Shown in pieces: positions 32,050 to 43,698 of a stretch of 64,000 bases of DNA. Position 1 is the stretch's first letter, and each line of letters opens with the position of its first letter. Under the pieces are notes generated by a model. It saw nothing but the letters and a program-made list of their open reading frames with translations, made no database searches and had not been told where the DNA came from. The position numbers were made by a program, and so were the translations under genes. The stretch is from Capra hircus (taxonomy: Eukaryota; Chordata; Mammalia; Artiodactyla; Bovidae): contig NC_030816.1 in assembly GCF_001704415.2 (NCBI RefSeq), forward strand, positions 76,587,713 to 76,651,712, in the 5' to 3' direction.

Positions 32050-32777
32050 TGGGAGAAATGATCCAACACAGGTTTAAAAAAATCATGCTTACTATGGAGT
32101 AAGGGGTGACAGGAGCAGTGGAAGTAGGTGACCAGTTTTTAGGCTACTTTAGGCGTCACGTGAAAAGTGATGATGGCCTGATGGAAGGTGGTGGATAGCA
32201 GATGTGGTGATAAGTGGTTCTTACTACATCTTTGTGATAAATGGGGAAAGAGGTATAGACTGCAAGTTGTTTAGGATAAAGCTGACCTACAGAAACATTA
32301 GGTGATTCTCCAAAATCATAGTTAATAAGGCAGCCTAACTTTTTGACCTTTATCTTAGTGTCTTTTTCTCTGAGCTGTGTGGATTGCCCAGGCATATCAT
32401 TCTCATGTAGATGTAATAAGCATAGATCAATTTCCCATTAAGTTAAAAGCAACACCTAAAGTTTTATTCATTATACAAATTGACTGGTATTTCACTTCCC
32501 ATTAGCATCATTAGCTGCTAACCTAAAGCACCCCACCGTGTACCTGTGACTCAGAGAACATTATCTGTCCCAAACAGCTTTTGGATATAAGAAGAGAACA
32601 AGATATCAGAATTTTTATTTTATAAATGTATTTACTTTAAAAAAAATAGTGATTTATTTTAAAATTTACAGAGTTGGCCTGATTCTAAAAGCATTGGAAG
32701 CAACTTGTTGATTGTCAATGACAAAACAGTTTCAGAAGATTTTTGCTAAAATCAACTTCGAGGGCAAATCTGATAGT
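32050..32777. other. Intron E18-E19, old repeat trace and unclassified sequence
   Basis: 32050-32240 (gtgatgatggcctgatggaa) resembles the same ancient repeat family as 31160-31430. The rest is unclassified. Confidence 0.4.
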
Positions 32778-32986
32778 GAAAGTGTTAGTAGCTCAGTCAT
32801 GTCTGACTCTTTGCGACCCCATGGTCTGTAGCCTGCCAGGTTCCCCTGTCCATGTATTTCTCCAGGTAATAATACTGGAGTGGGTTGCCATTCCCTTCTC
32901 CAGGGGATCTTCCCAACCCAAGGATCGAACCCAGGTCTCTCACATTGTAGGAAAATTCTTTACCATTTGAGCTACCTGGGAAGCCA
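32778..32986 (-). mobile_element. Bov-tA SINE
   Basis: Reverse copy from gtgaaagtgttagtagctca to gagctacctgggaagcc. Confidence 0.92.
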
Positions 32987-34019
32987 AATCTAATAGGACT
33001 TTTTCTTATTCTCCCAAATTTACATGTCATGCCTTATAAAAACAAATGACATTCTTATGGAATTCAATCAGCCTGTCATTGACCAGTGGTAGTGGGGGCT
33101 ATGTTATCATTACATATGTATTGAGTGTTTACCGTGTGGGAGGCCCTAGGGGGTACACAGTGCGTCTGGGACCGTGACCAAAGTCAACTGCAGACCGTCG
33201 AAGCAGTTGATTTGGTGTTTCCAATACTTCTCATTCTCTTCTCTGGCTGTTTTCTCTAGAGGGCAGCCTATTTTGAGAAATAGTGCCGAAAGAGCAGGAA
33301 GCAGAAACCAAACTATACAGTCATTGCATCTGGGCCCCTAGAAGAATCAGTGTCTTCCTGTAATCATGGCTAATGCAGGGAGACGTAGAAACCCCCTGTT
33401 CTAGGAAAGGTTCATTGGATTAATACTATTTTACCCCCTCTCTTTTAATTCTTGTTTTTGGGAACAAAGGAGAAAAATCAAGCTTTGGTCTGGATTGTTC
33501 TGAATAAACTACATTGGAAACAAATAGTCATAAGACAATAAATGGCCTAAGAAACTCACAATCTAATGAAAAGGCAGAATGCAGACAATTTTTAACTCAT
33601 TTCTTGATTCAAGAAAAGTCTAGATTTGTTTGTCCAGATTCTGTCTATATTTGTCCAGATTCTATTCTTTACCAGGTATAATAGGTGCACTTCTGTGAAT
33701 CATTTCATGACTTAAATAATGTAAATTATTTAAGCCAAAAGGCATACTTTGGGGGGCATATAAACTGAACACATTCTCTTTGTGAACTAAATGAACAAGC
33801 ATATTATTTTAATCTCAGTTTGAGGTAAAAAATCAAATTTTTACTATTATTTCATATCTGGCAACAATAACCTTTATAATTAAATACCTTTGAAATATTT
33901 TCTTTGAACCACATAGAAAAGTTGCTTAGTTCAAAAGTTTTAAAGACATATCTCAAATATTCTGATGAAATCTCAGCAGCAACATTTTAAGCATGTAGAT
34001 GTCAAATTAATATGCCACA
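32987..34019. other. Intron E18-E19, unclassified part
   Basis: AT-rich, nothing recognised. Confidence 0.45.
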
Positions 34020-34445
34020 GAATCCTTTACAGGACAATATTTCATTCAGCATTCATCCGATAATTAATAAGCTACTTGTTCTGTGCCAAAAAAGGTGGAA
34101 AGGCTAATTTTGCCTTTCTGTTAGCAAATCAGGTTCATTATGGCATGGCATTTGAATTTCTTCATAACCTTCCGTCCTATAATCACTTAGGACATTAAGG
34201 CACAGATAAATTCAACGGTTTATCCATGGTGACCCTACTAAATAGGTACTAGAAGCAATCTCTTGGCCATAGTGCCCATGCTCTATTTATTCTACCAGAC
34301 TGATCCTTAGTTGTGTGTTCATCTTCCTGGCTAGAATGTGAACTTGACTAGGATCAAGCTCAGATCTTATTATTATTTTGATATTCAGCACAATTTGCAC
34401 ATAACAAGTATTTAACATGTTTCCACCAAATGAATGAATCATAGT
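34020..34445 (+). mobile_element. L2/MIR-like remnant
   Basis: catttgaatttcttcataac, then ctagaatgtgaacttgacta and the end catgtttccaccaaatgaatg, are diverged but resemble an L2 3' end joined to MIR-like sequence. Confidence 0.45.
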
Positions 34446-34476
34446 GCAATATAAACTTTCAGGAATCACAAACTAC

Positions 34477-34623
34477 CTGCTTGACAGCTTCTGCCCTGCT
34501 AAGAGGGGGATTCGCGCTTGGCTTTAAATCTGGCTGTACCGCAGAAAGCCAGGCCTGGCACTGCTGAAGGGTGTCTTGTCGACTAACGTGCTTCTGAAGT
34601 TCATGTTCCAAACTCTGGTACAC
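34477..34623 (-). CDS. SYNE1: SYNE1 exon E18 (residues 1024-1072)
   Basis: 147 bp, 49 codons, phase 0, acceptor tgtctcag and donor gtagtt. It begins VYQSLEHELQKHVSRQDTLQ and ends RAEAVKQ. QQCQAWLSAVQPDL is helix A. Confidence 0.96.
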
Positions 34624-36591
34624 CTGAGACAGAACAGTCATGCTGCAGTTGTGAGAGCTGTTTTATACTGCTGTAAATATCAGTAGAAGCGAATGAAACA
34701 AATCCACCATAAATGGGTCCCCGTTCACCACGCTCCCTGACATCAGACACACATCGATGGAGTTTGCATATGTTCCAAAACGTTGCAAAGCACGTGGGCC
34801 ATGCCCTAGTTTCTAACTTCTCAACCCATGCATTACAACACTAATATCCTGATTATGGAAAGAGAAGCTGGGAAGCGTTGATGTAACAGTAGAAATGTGT
34901 TAGAATGTATAGAATCTTTGAAGTAAATTGGTCAAACCTAAACCAAAAGCTTTTTCAGCTTCTCCGGATTGTATAAAGTTGCCCTTTTTGTTTAAATGAG
35001 GAACTAAAAGTAACAATAAACTGCCAGCTTATGAAAAGATAATCAATATCTCTCAGCTGAAATGCTTCCTCTTTAGGGGTAGGGTAAATTGGAACTAAAT
35101 TATAACACAGGGGAGGGAAGAGTTTGATGCCCTCATTTCATTCAGAAGCAATATTCCAGGACAACAATAACCCAGAATAATTCAAAATAATATATCCAGA
35201 AAAATCCAACATTTTCTAATACGTCATTTCAATTAATAGTTCCTCAACCAGCCAAACAATTTTTATTTTATCCATAAAGACATGTTGAGAAACTATTACA
35301 TGTTTCCTTGAAACCAAGGTAAACGTACCTATGATGGTTTTTTGAGCAAGTTACTCATCAAAAAAAAAAAAAAAGGAAAGAAAAGAATATGAGGTTATGA
35401 GGTTAGACTGACTTTTCTTTGGTTATTGAGACAACAGAAGGAATAACTGAATTCTGCTTTTCTCTTTCATTTATTAATCACTTTATCTGCTATCGGGAAT
35501 ATCCCTTATTTTTATTTCAAGGAGAACTAAAAAGAAAAAGGTATTTTGTTTTCTTTAGCAGTTTTGCAAACTTAAATTTAAGGTTCTGACTCTGTTGTTA
35601 GAATTTCATCTGCTTTTAAAACTTTTATTTCTAAAATATGTTTGTCTTTCAAACATATACCACCTTTAAAAAAAAAGTTAAGCTATATCCCTAATGCACA
35701 AAAAAAGCCTGCTACAAAGATGGTATTCAATAAATCTCTGTTGAGTGAGTGAATGAATGAGCTCACCAGAAAGTTTCATGATGCCATTTTCCTTGTCTCA
35801 TTCTCCCTTTCCCCGTCATCATCTTCTGTAGTTATTGTTAGATTCCTTTATCCCTCTTTTTTTAAATAAACAGTTTGAAAGTGAATTTTCCAAGTCTAGG
35901 GATCAACTAATATCCTGCACTTTTCAAGTATCATAATGAACACAAATAGGTTTCCCTGTGTCACTTATATTTTTCCAGTTCTTACTCCATAGCCCAGCAA
36001 CAAAAATACATGGATTTTTCTCGGTGTCATTTATAAATTCAGAATAATAAGAAGTAGCCCACTAATTTTACTTAGTTGCTGTTAAAAAAGGCAATTCTTA
36101 TGTATCTTAGACTTATATCTATAACATTAATGATTTCATTTTATTGGAAGAATACCCACTGAAGTATACTTCAAAATTGGTGCTTTCTTCTTTTCTCAAT
36201 TTCTATCTGAATACACAGAAATACTGAATTAGAGTAGAACCTGGGTTACGGAGGGTTAAAAAGAAAATAATTATTGTGGACTTACAGAACAAACTTATTT
36301 TGATGTTATAGAAAAAATGGCAAATTACAAGTATTGACGGTGTGCAAATAAAAACAAGCAAAGTTAAAATTTTTTTCATAATCAATTCATGGTATAAAGG
36401 GATTGCGTAAAACCAAATATCTGAAATTCACTACTTCATCACATTAATCGAATATATGTTATTTCTGTGTACACATAGACTGGGAAATCTATCCAAAGGG
36501 TGAAGCATAAAAACTATTTTAAAAAGCCTTCAGCCTGCACAGCCTTTCTCCTTAATTCTTCATCATTCTAGAACGTGCCAGCAGTACTTAC
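34624..36591. other. Intron E17-E18, nearly repeat-free
   Basis: Two kilobases with no young SINE. A short L2-like tail (caataaatctctgttgagtg) sits near 35728-35760 and an A-run at about 35360. No exon is needed or seen. Confidence 0.5.
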
Positions 36592-36768
36592 CCTCTGGGC
36601 TGTACTGCAGATGGCTGAATAACTGTCCTTTGTGCCCTGCAGGTGAGCGTGTACATTTTGTTTAAGTTTCGCTTGCAGGTGATCTGCACATTGGCTGATC
36701 AAATTGTCACCTTTAGTTTTAAGGTCATTCAAACGGTCTTCAAAACCAGCAATTTCTTCCATCATTGC
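36592..36768 (-). CDS. SYNE1: SYNE1 exon E17 (residues 965-1023)
   Basis: 177 bp, 59 codons, phase 0, acceptor ttttgaag and a consensus donor AGG-gtaagt. It begins AMMEEIAGFEDRLNDLKTKG and ends SAICSTAQR. It lies between the two longest repeat-poor introns of the middle region. Confidence 0.96.
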
Positions 36769-37149
36769 CTTCAAAAATGAAACAAATACGCAGTTCTCAT
36801 TATTCCATTTTTAGTCTTTAAATATTCTATTCACCAAACAGAAAGTTTAAGATCAATTATCTCACTGTTTAATATGTTTTTAAAAGAGTTTTGCAATTTG
36901 TCTTGGTATCAATGCAATGAAATAAATGTCTTGGTATCTTCATATCAAATTAAATTAAAAAATGTATACTTTCAGGGATCCTTCAATAACGGACTAAGCT
37001 ACACAGAATGATGAAGTAACCTTTAAGAGTGAATTCGTAAGATTGACTTCAGTTAGAGATCTGCTCTATGGAAATATTACCAGTGAAAAGGATGTCCATA
37101 CATTTTTCAACTCTAAAAATTATAATTCTGGTATAAATTATATCTGTGT
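36769..37149. other. Intron E16-E17, E17-proximal part
   Basis: Nothing recognised. Confidence 0.45.
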
Positions 37150-37342
37150 GTTGTGCTTAGTTGCTCAGTCATGTCTGACACTTTGCAGCCCGCCAGCTCC
37201 TCTGTCCGTGGGGATTCTCTAGGCAAGATACTGGAGTGGATTGCCATGCCCTCCTCCAGGGGCTTTTCCCAACCCAGGTTTTGAAACCAGTTCTTCAGCA
37301 TTGCAGGAAGATTCTCTACTGTCTGAACCACCAGGGAAGTCC
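37150..37342 (-). mobile_element. Bov-tA SINE
   Basis: Reverse copy from gtgttgtgcttagttgctca to gaaccaccagggaagtcc, with an internal deletion after the first 40 bp. Confidence 0.9.
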
Positions 37343-37351
37343 TAATTTATG

Positions 37352-37627
37352 TCTGCTGCTGCTGCTGCTGCATCGCTTCAGTTGTGTCCGACTCTGCGAC
37401 CCCATAGACGGCAGCCCGCAAGGCCCGCCTGGCCCTGGAATTCTCCAGGCAAGAACACTGGAGTGGGTTGCCATTTCCTTTCCAATACATGAATCTAAAA
37501 AGTGAAAGTGAAGTCGCTCAGTTATGTCCGACTCTTCGCGACCCCATGGACTGCAGCCTACCAGGCTCCTCCATCCATGGGATTTTCCAGGCAAGAGTAC
37601 TGGAATGGGGTGCCATCGCCTTCTCCG
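37352..37627 (-). mobile_element. Bov-A2 dimeric SINE
   Basis: Two related monomers: ctgctgctgctgctgcatcg onward, then aaaagtgaaagtgaagtcgc onward to gccatcgccttctcc. The (TGC)n start is the Bov-A2 hallmark. Confidence 0.9.
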
Positions 37628-37794
37628 AATTTATGTCCAAAATAGCCTAATTATATTTTAATTTAATTAACTAATGTCTCATTTATCTAATAATATGATA
37701 TCGAATTTACTTAATAGCTTAATGTCTAAACTGTGTAAGATCTAATTTACATCTAATATTTATATTGATAAAAGTAAAAACAACATTTACCACT

Positions 37795-38010
37795 TAACAT
37801 TTATTGAGCACCGATAGCCCAGGGACTGTAGATAAGCCCTGATAAATATTTATTATTGTTGTTGTTTTACAGATGAGGAGACTGAGGCACAGAGAGATGA
37901 TAAAATGCATTCAAGATCACACAGGTAGTAAACGGCAGAGTCCTGGCTTTGGACCCGTCTCTGCCTGACTCCAGCTCACACGCTATTCCCGCCTCTGTTC
38001 TCTAGTGAGC
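37795..38010 (+). mobile_element. MIR SINE
   Basis: tttattgagcaccgatagcc, ttacagatgaggagactgag and gatcacacaggtagtaaacg, a well preserved MIR core. Confidence 0.9.
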
Positions 38011-38295
38011 TTTCTCAGAGATCACTTAGAGAGGGGGACCCAACTTTCTCAAGTCAGGTACTAACTTCCTTACTGCAATACAATGCTAGTGACTAGAGAC
38101 ACATTACAACACAAAGTTTCCTAGGCTGACACATCGATATCTAAGGGAAACCATGGTCCTCCTGCAGTGCAGGGCTCACCACTTTTTCTCCCAGTGGTGC
38201 GGGGTTAACAGTTATTATACATGCCATATTGAAAAGAACCAATTTATCTTCAAGCTGGAATGGAACCACTACATCATGTGGTTACTGTGGCTGTT

Positions 38296-38626
38296 TCAGT
38301 TCAGTTCAGTTCAGTCGATCAGTCGTGTCCGACTCTTTGCGACCCCATGAATCGCAGCACGCCAGGCCTCCCTATCCATCACCAACTCCCAGAGTTCACT
38401 CAGACTCACGTCCATTGAGTCCGTGATGCCATCCAGCCATCTCATCCTCTGTCGTCCCCTTCTCCTCCTGCCCCCAATCCCTCCCAGCATCAGAGTCTTT
38501 TCCAATGAGTCAACTCTTCGCATGAGGTGGCCAAAGTACTGGAGTTTCAGCTTTAGCATCATCATTCCTTCCAAAGAAATCCCAGGGCTGATCTCCTTCA
38601 GAATGGACTGGTTGGATCTCCTTACT
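38296..38626 (-). mobile_element. BovB-derived SINE/3' fragment
   Basis: Reverse copy from ttcagttcagttcagttcag to gactggttggatctccttac. It encodes only the tail of the BovB ORF2 peptide. Confidence 0.92.
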
Positions 38627-38779
38627 CAGTACCAAATGGATTATATTATGTCGTTACTTTTCTGTTTGGATTTGCTAAATAAAATGTTCTCTTACAGATC
38701 TTGAAACCTGAAATGGTTAACTGGTTTTCCTAAGACACAGTGGTAGATGTTGACCAGATTACAACCAAAATTCAGTTTC

Positions 38780-39062
38780 CTATTCAGTTCAGTTCAGTTC
38801 AGTTGCTCAGTCGTGTCTGACTCTTTGCGACCCCATGAATCGCAGCATGTCCATCACCAACTCCCGGAGTTCACTTAGACTCACGTCCATCGAGTCAGTG
38901 ATGCCATACGTCCATCGAGTCAGTGATGCCATCCAGCCATCTCACCCTCTGTCATCCCCTTCTCCTCCTGCCCCCAATCCCTCCCAGCATTAGAGTCTTT
39001 TCCAATGAGTCAGTTCTTCGCATGAGGTGGCCAAAGTACTGGAGTTTCAGCTTTAGCATCAT
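38780..39062 (-). mobile_element. BovB-derived SINE/3' fragment
   Basis: Reverse copy from tattcagttcagttcagttc to cagctttagcatcatg. It contains a tandem duplication of about 30 bp (cgtccatcgagtcagtgatg twice, 38883-38935) and lacks the gccaggcctccc segment. Confidence 0.92.
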
Positions 39063-39189
39063 GTTTCCCATTAAGCTTACCAAAATAGCTTCATAAAGTT
39101 GTGAGCCTATGATATCTGTCATTTGGCACATATGATTACTAAAAAATACATATTAATAAAGATACAAACGTCACATATTGGTACTGTAC

Positions 39190-39350
39190 TTTATGGTCTA
39201 CAAAAGACTTTCAGATATGTTATCTTCTCTGATGACCACAGTGGCTATGTAATGGGACTGATGTCATTATCATCCTTTACAGAAGAGAAAAAGGAGGCTC
39301 AGAGAGGCTATGTCCCCCTATCTAGCAAGAAGAGACTTTGGCTAGAATTT
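39190..39350 (+). mobile_element. MIR SINE
   Basis: tcatcctttacagaagagaa, then ggaggctcagagaggctatg, typical of MIR. Confidence 0.75.
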
Positions 39351-39706
39351 AGATTCTTTGATTACTATTTCTGTATCCTATCTTTGGCTGTACTTTTCAA
39401 GAATAAAGATAATTTATGTGATAAATTACTCCATATAGATTATATTCTGAAATTTAAAAAAAAACAACTATTAGCTGGGAAATATGCTTCAATGTGTTCA
39501 GAAGTTGAATGCCAGGATTCAGCTGTTGTTGAGTCACTTAAATATTAAATTGAACTGTTCTCAACTATCAGGTATTCTTGGGACTCAGACCTGAGTCTTT
39601 AAGTACAGTCATTATGATCCAGAGATTACCCCCGCCCCCCAACACACACACGGCATGCCTGTCAAAGCCACCCTGTGTACTTCAGCTCCTTAGAGGTCAG
39701 GCCTAC

Positions 39707-39874
39707 CTTGTGGCGGGCCAGCTGCTGGGTAATTGTCTCAAGGCTGCTTGTCTCCATGAGGTCAGGCGCCACCAGCCTTCCTGACATTTGCAGCAGCCAC
39801 TTTTCCACTTCTTGGAGCTCACTGTTGTAATCTTCGTGGTCTTTGACTTTCGCCTCAAGACTGCAGACATGTTC
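39707..39874 (-). CDS. SYNE1: SYNE1 exon E16 (residues 909-964)
   Basis: 168 bp, 56 codons, phase 0, acceptor cttcacag and donor gtaggc. It begins EHVCSLEAKVKDHEDYNSEL and ends TITQQLARHK. LQEVEKWLLQMSGRL is helix A with the conserved Trp. Confidence 0.96.
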
Positions 39875-39993
39875 CTGTGAAGCCAGGTGCCTGTTAGAAG
39901 TGACTTTCCAGCCAAAAATCTACTCAAAACTTTAACATTTAAAAAACCCCAAGGCAACTCATAGAGTAGGTAGACTTACACACATCAGAAAAT

Positions 39994-40042
39994 TACTACA
40001 CACACATACACACACACACACTCACACACACACACTCACACA
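39994..40042. repeat. (CA)n microsatellite, imperfect
   Basis: cacacacatacacacacaca with interruptions, about 150 bp downstream of the E15 donor. Confidence 0.95.
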
Positions 40043-40190
40043 GAGTTGCTAGGCCATTTAAAAATGCCCACCTGAATGAAAAGGAAAAATACTGACCCAT
40101 TCCAGTGCTACATTTTCTGACAGATAAAATGGAGTCAAGACTCCCTCGGTGGAAAACACCAGTTTTCTTCTGCTTCTGATCTTTCCATAC

Positions 40191-40343
40191 CTTTGCTGCA
40201 CTGCAGAGATCCTGGTAATCGCTTTGAAGCTGATCGATTTTGTCCTTTAAAGTAACATCTTGCACCAGCTCCAAGAGGGCTTCACCTTTCTCTCTCACCG
40301 ACTTTACTGATGGTTCATGGGACAGCACTGTTTGTTGAAGTGA
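40191..40343 (-). CDS. SYNE1: SYNE1 exon E15 (residues 858-908)
   Basis: 153 bp, 51 codons, phase 0, donor gtatgg. It begins SLQQTVLSHEPSVKSVREKG and ends DYQDLCSAAK. The acceptor is attcaag (AAG type) behind a short, impure pyrimidine tract. A long CA-repeat lies about 150 bp downstream in the next intron. Confidence 0.95.
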
Positions 40344-41426
40344 CTTGAATTACAAAGGAAAAAATAAGAGCCAGCTCATTCATGTGATCAAGGAGAATAC
40401 AGACACATGCATTGCCGTATATAAGATGATCTATCTCAAACAAAGATCTGATATATATTTTGTAAATCAATAAATGTAAAACAATAAAAAGAAAATGACT
40501 TTTATGGCTAATACAGTTTTTTTCAGAGTACAAGTAACACATCGAATAGTCCTCACACGTGCAGAGAGAAGTATAGAAAATAATTGTATTTGGCTGAATT
40601 TAACATAATGCATATTGCTGGCTTCCATCTCATTCTTTTCTGCAGAGAAATAAATCTTAATGCTATATGAAGGGAGAGAGGTGTTATCTTTTGATTTTGA
40701 ATCGTAAAGTCAATTGTAGCTTGAGTTGGATGTGAGGTTTGGGAGACAAATTCCAGTTGCAACATTGCTGTGACAGCCTTAAAGTGCTATTTAAATATAT
40801 CAAGAACTCAGGGAGGAAAAAAAAGGAGAAGCAGTTGTGCTTCTTATATTACACTTTCAAAGACACACTGTCAGGCTTGGCACAAAAACCAAGGGCAGGA
40901 ATAGACATATTGGCTGGAGGAGGAAAAAGCTTCCACCAGGAAAAGCTTTGAGGTAAGACATCACACTGTAATTCTCAAAGACCACTGCTAAATAATTTGG
41001 GTCAAATTTTAAAAGCCGACTATTCCATGTATAAGCTTTAATAATTGTTTCACAAATTTGAGCAGGTGAAAATTTATATCTATAGCATGCATAGCAATAT
41101 CTATATCATCATTTATTTTTTTCAAAAATTAATTTCTAAAATGTTTTACCTACAGTTGGTTAATTAGAATTTATTTTCTTAGGAGTATGAAGTCTCATTT
41201 GGAATTTACCATAGATCTGCTTATAGGATTTCTGTACCAAAAGATGAAGGAGAGACTCTAGATGAAACAGAAAATCTATAGGTGTGAGATACTGATGCCA
41301 GAAAGTTTATCTGAAGGATCCATGTACCTGGATCACACTGTCAGAACAGATCTCCATCCACTGATACAGCCTTTGACTATCAGACAAACAGTACCTGAAC
41401 GGAAAAATAAGTCTGACGCAGTGTAC
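40344..41426. other. Intron E14-E15, unclassified part
   Basis: No young repeat until 41427. Nothing recognised. Confidence 0.45.
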
Positions 41427-41617
41427 GTGCTTAGTCGCTTCAGTTGTGTCCAACTCTTGGCGACCCTATGGACTGCAGCCTGTCAGGCTCCTCTGTCTAT
41501 GGGATTCTCCAGGCAAGAATACTAGAGTGGGTTGTCGTGCCCTTCTCCAGGGGATCTTCCCGACCCAGGGATTGAACGTGTGTTGCTTATGTCTCCTGCA
41601 TTGGCAGGCAGCTTCCT
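41427..41617 (-). mobile_element. Bov-tA SINE
   Basis: Reverse copy from cgtgcttagtcgcttcagtt to gcaggcagcttcctg. The last 20 bp are replaced. Confidence 0.9.
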
Positions 41618-41752
41618 GCCCCCGACCAGTAGAACAGGCCTGCTAAAGACCTCTCCCAGTACCCACTAAGGCTGGCACACACCAGAAACCACGTGCCTCC
41701 TGTTCAGTCCTACGTGACCTCCTCACGCATCTGTCAGTAACAACACACTAAC

Positions 41753-42079
41753 CTTGTATTTAGATAACTGAGCTTTTTTCTCATATAACTCCATTTTGGG
41801 TTCTTCAGGACCATGTAGAATATCTCGGTATTCTGCTATCCACTGAGTTAGTGCTTTGTATTTATCCGAGAATTCCTTTGTCAAATGAAGGCCTTTCTCC
41901 AGGGTCATGTGCTCCTTCCGCACAGTGCCGGTCAGTTCCTTCAATTGCTCCATGTGGTCATGGATCTCTTTTCTTAACGTCTCTGCCTCACCATCTTCCA
42001 AGTATTTAAGAGCCCTCTCGCCTTTCTCTCGGGTTGATTTGAGCAAGCTCTGGCCTTTTTCCATGTCTTTCAGCAAACT
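41753..42079 (-). CDS. SYNE1: SYNE1 exon E14 (residues 749-857)
   Basis: 327 bp, 109 codons, about one repeat, phase 0. Acceptor tttcttag, donor gttagt. It begins SLLKDMEKGQSLLKSTREKG and ends KKAQLSKYK. YKALTQWIAEYRDILHG carries the helix A Trp. Its charge pattern (alternating Glu and Lys) is typical of the nesprin rod. Confidence 0.97.
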
Positions 42080-42218
42080 CTAAGAAAGAATGGGAAGAAA
42101 TGTAATACAAACAAACAAATAAACAAATTCAAATTGGCTGGCATTATGCCCATCCTTTTAAAGAAAAGCCTCGCAAGTCCCATTCTTGAGTTCACCAATT
42201 TCCCCTTACCATATGTTT

Positions 42219-42312
42219 TTGAAGTTTATAAACAGATTTGGCCCACCAGCAATCAGGATGGAAGATGATAATCAGATTTGAAGTTTATAATCAGATTTGG
42301 CCCACCAGCAAA
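42219..42312. repeat. Local tandem duplication
   Basis: A unit of about 33 bp containing cagatttggcccaccagca occurs at about 42222-42254 and again at 42279-42311, with a third partial unit between. Confidence 0.85.
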
Positions 42313-42335
42313 GAGAAGCCTCTTTACTTCAACAT

Positions 42336-42537
42336 CAGTTCAGTTCAGTTCAGTTGCTCAGTCGTGTCCGACCCCATGAATCGCAGCACGCCAGGCCTCC
42401 CTGTCCATCACCAACTCCTGGAGTTCACTCAGACTCACGTCCATCGAGTCTGTGATGCCATCCAGCCATCTCATCCTCTGTCATCCCCTTCTCCTCCTGC
42501 CCCCAATCCCTCCCAGCATCAGTCTTTTCCAATGTAG
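42336..42537 (-). mobile_element. BovB-derived SINE/3' fragment
   Basis: Reverse copy from tcagttcagttcagttgctc to catcagtcttttccaatg, with the gactctttgc segment deleted. Confidence 0.9.
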
Positions 42538-42957
42538 GTCCTTTAAAATCTCGATTAGCACATCATTTCCAAATCAGAGACTTATGGAAGAACTTGATGC
42601 TTTTCTCACCCTTAACAGAGCTCCTAGAGTTCTGAGTTAAAATACAACTAACGCACAGTGTCATGAGTTCGAGATTTTTTTTTTTCAATATTTAGTGTCA
42701 AACTGGAATTTAGTTAAGAATTTCGTGCACAGTCGTGTGTAAGTCATTGGGATAACATTACATCATAAGTAAATGGAAGGCAATCTTTGGCTTAAGCGAT
42801 CTTAACTTGGAATTTAGAATGAAATGAGGAACCAGGGATCACCAACCATACTGGGCAGCGATGAACATACATGCTCCCAGTTCTACGTGGGAGATGGGAT
42901 ATCTCAGTGAAAGAAGAATGAACAGTTGGCAGACAACTTTGATATTTGCATGCCTAC

Positions 42958-43128
42958 CTCCAGCATCTTCATTTTTTTCCCCATCATTGCTTTATCTACT
43001 TTATCAATTTTGGCAGCCACATTCTTGAAGTTTTTATGAGTAGAGCTGTACCAATCAGAATAGGAACTTAAGGATAACTCTGATTCCTCCAAACTCTGGA
43101 TCTCCTCTTCCAGGAATTTTATTTGTTC
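42958..43128 (-). CDS. SYNE1: SYNE1 exon E13 (residues 692-748)
   Basis: 171 bp, 57 codons, phase 0, acceptor tttcaaag (AAG type) and donor gtaggc. It runs EQIKFLEEEIQSLEESELSL to KKMKMLE. The intron separating it from E12 is only 154 bp, the shortest clear intron in this half of the window. Confidence 0.96.
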
Positions 43129-43282
43129 CTTTGAAAGAAGAGACAACATGGAATAAGTGAATTAAAGACCTGTGCCTGTGCCTTTCTTGATCAACATGTG
43201 CCTTCATTGGAAGTTAGTAAAAGGAAGAATGTCTGGGTTGTGAAGTCTGCTGGCCTATAATGAGCCGGGGCGGCCCGCTCAC

Positions 43283-43438
43283 CAGCACTTGGAGGAGCAG
43301 CGCTTGGTATCTGGATGTCAGCTGCGTGGCCTGGCAGCCCATCCGGCTGCTCACGTGGCTCTCGTCCAGGATCTCCTGCGCTCTGGCTCCCACTTCCTCA
43401 ACCTCATCTCTGTATGCAGTGATCTCTTCATGCCACTT
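43283..43438 (-). CDS. SYNE1: SYNE1 exon E12 (residues 640-691)
   Basis: 156 bp, 52 codons, phase 0, acceptor catttcag and donor gtgagc. It runs KWHEEITAYRDEVEEVGARA to QALLLQVL. It is locally GC-rich compared with its flanks. TSRYQALLLQVL is the repeat core that links helix B to C. Confidence 0.97.
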
Positions 43439-43519
43439 CTGAAATGACACCGTGTAGGAGCGGAAAGTTCAATCTGAGGGATTCTTAAGTAAGACAAATA
43501 TTTTGTTTAGCCCTTAAAT

Positions 43520-43698
43520 CCCTAAGTCATGACCCCATGGACTGTAGCCCGCCAGGCTCCTCATGGAATTTTCCAGGCAAGAATACTGGAGTGTGTTGCC
43601 ATTTCCTTCTCCAGAGATCTTCCCGACCCAGGGATTGAACCCATGTCTCCTGCATTGGCAGGCGGGTTCTGTACCACTGAGCCACCTGGGAAGCCCTA
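43520..43698 (-). mobile_element. Bov-tA SINE, partial
   Basis: Reverse copy from ccctaagtcatgaccccatg to gccacctgggaagccc. Most of its first 30 bp are missing. Confidence 0.9.

Noticed and set aside
38311..38574. Minus-strand protein-like frame (QYFGHLMRRVDSLEKTLMLG), also at 11584, 30933 and on the plus strand at 26057
   Set aside because: It is the tail of BovB ORF2 present in each BovB-derived copy, not a host gene family.
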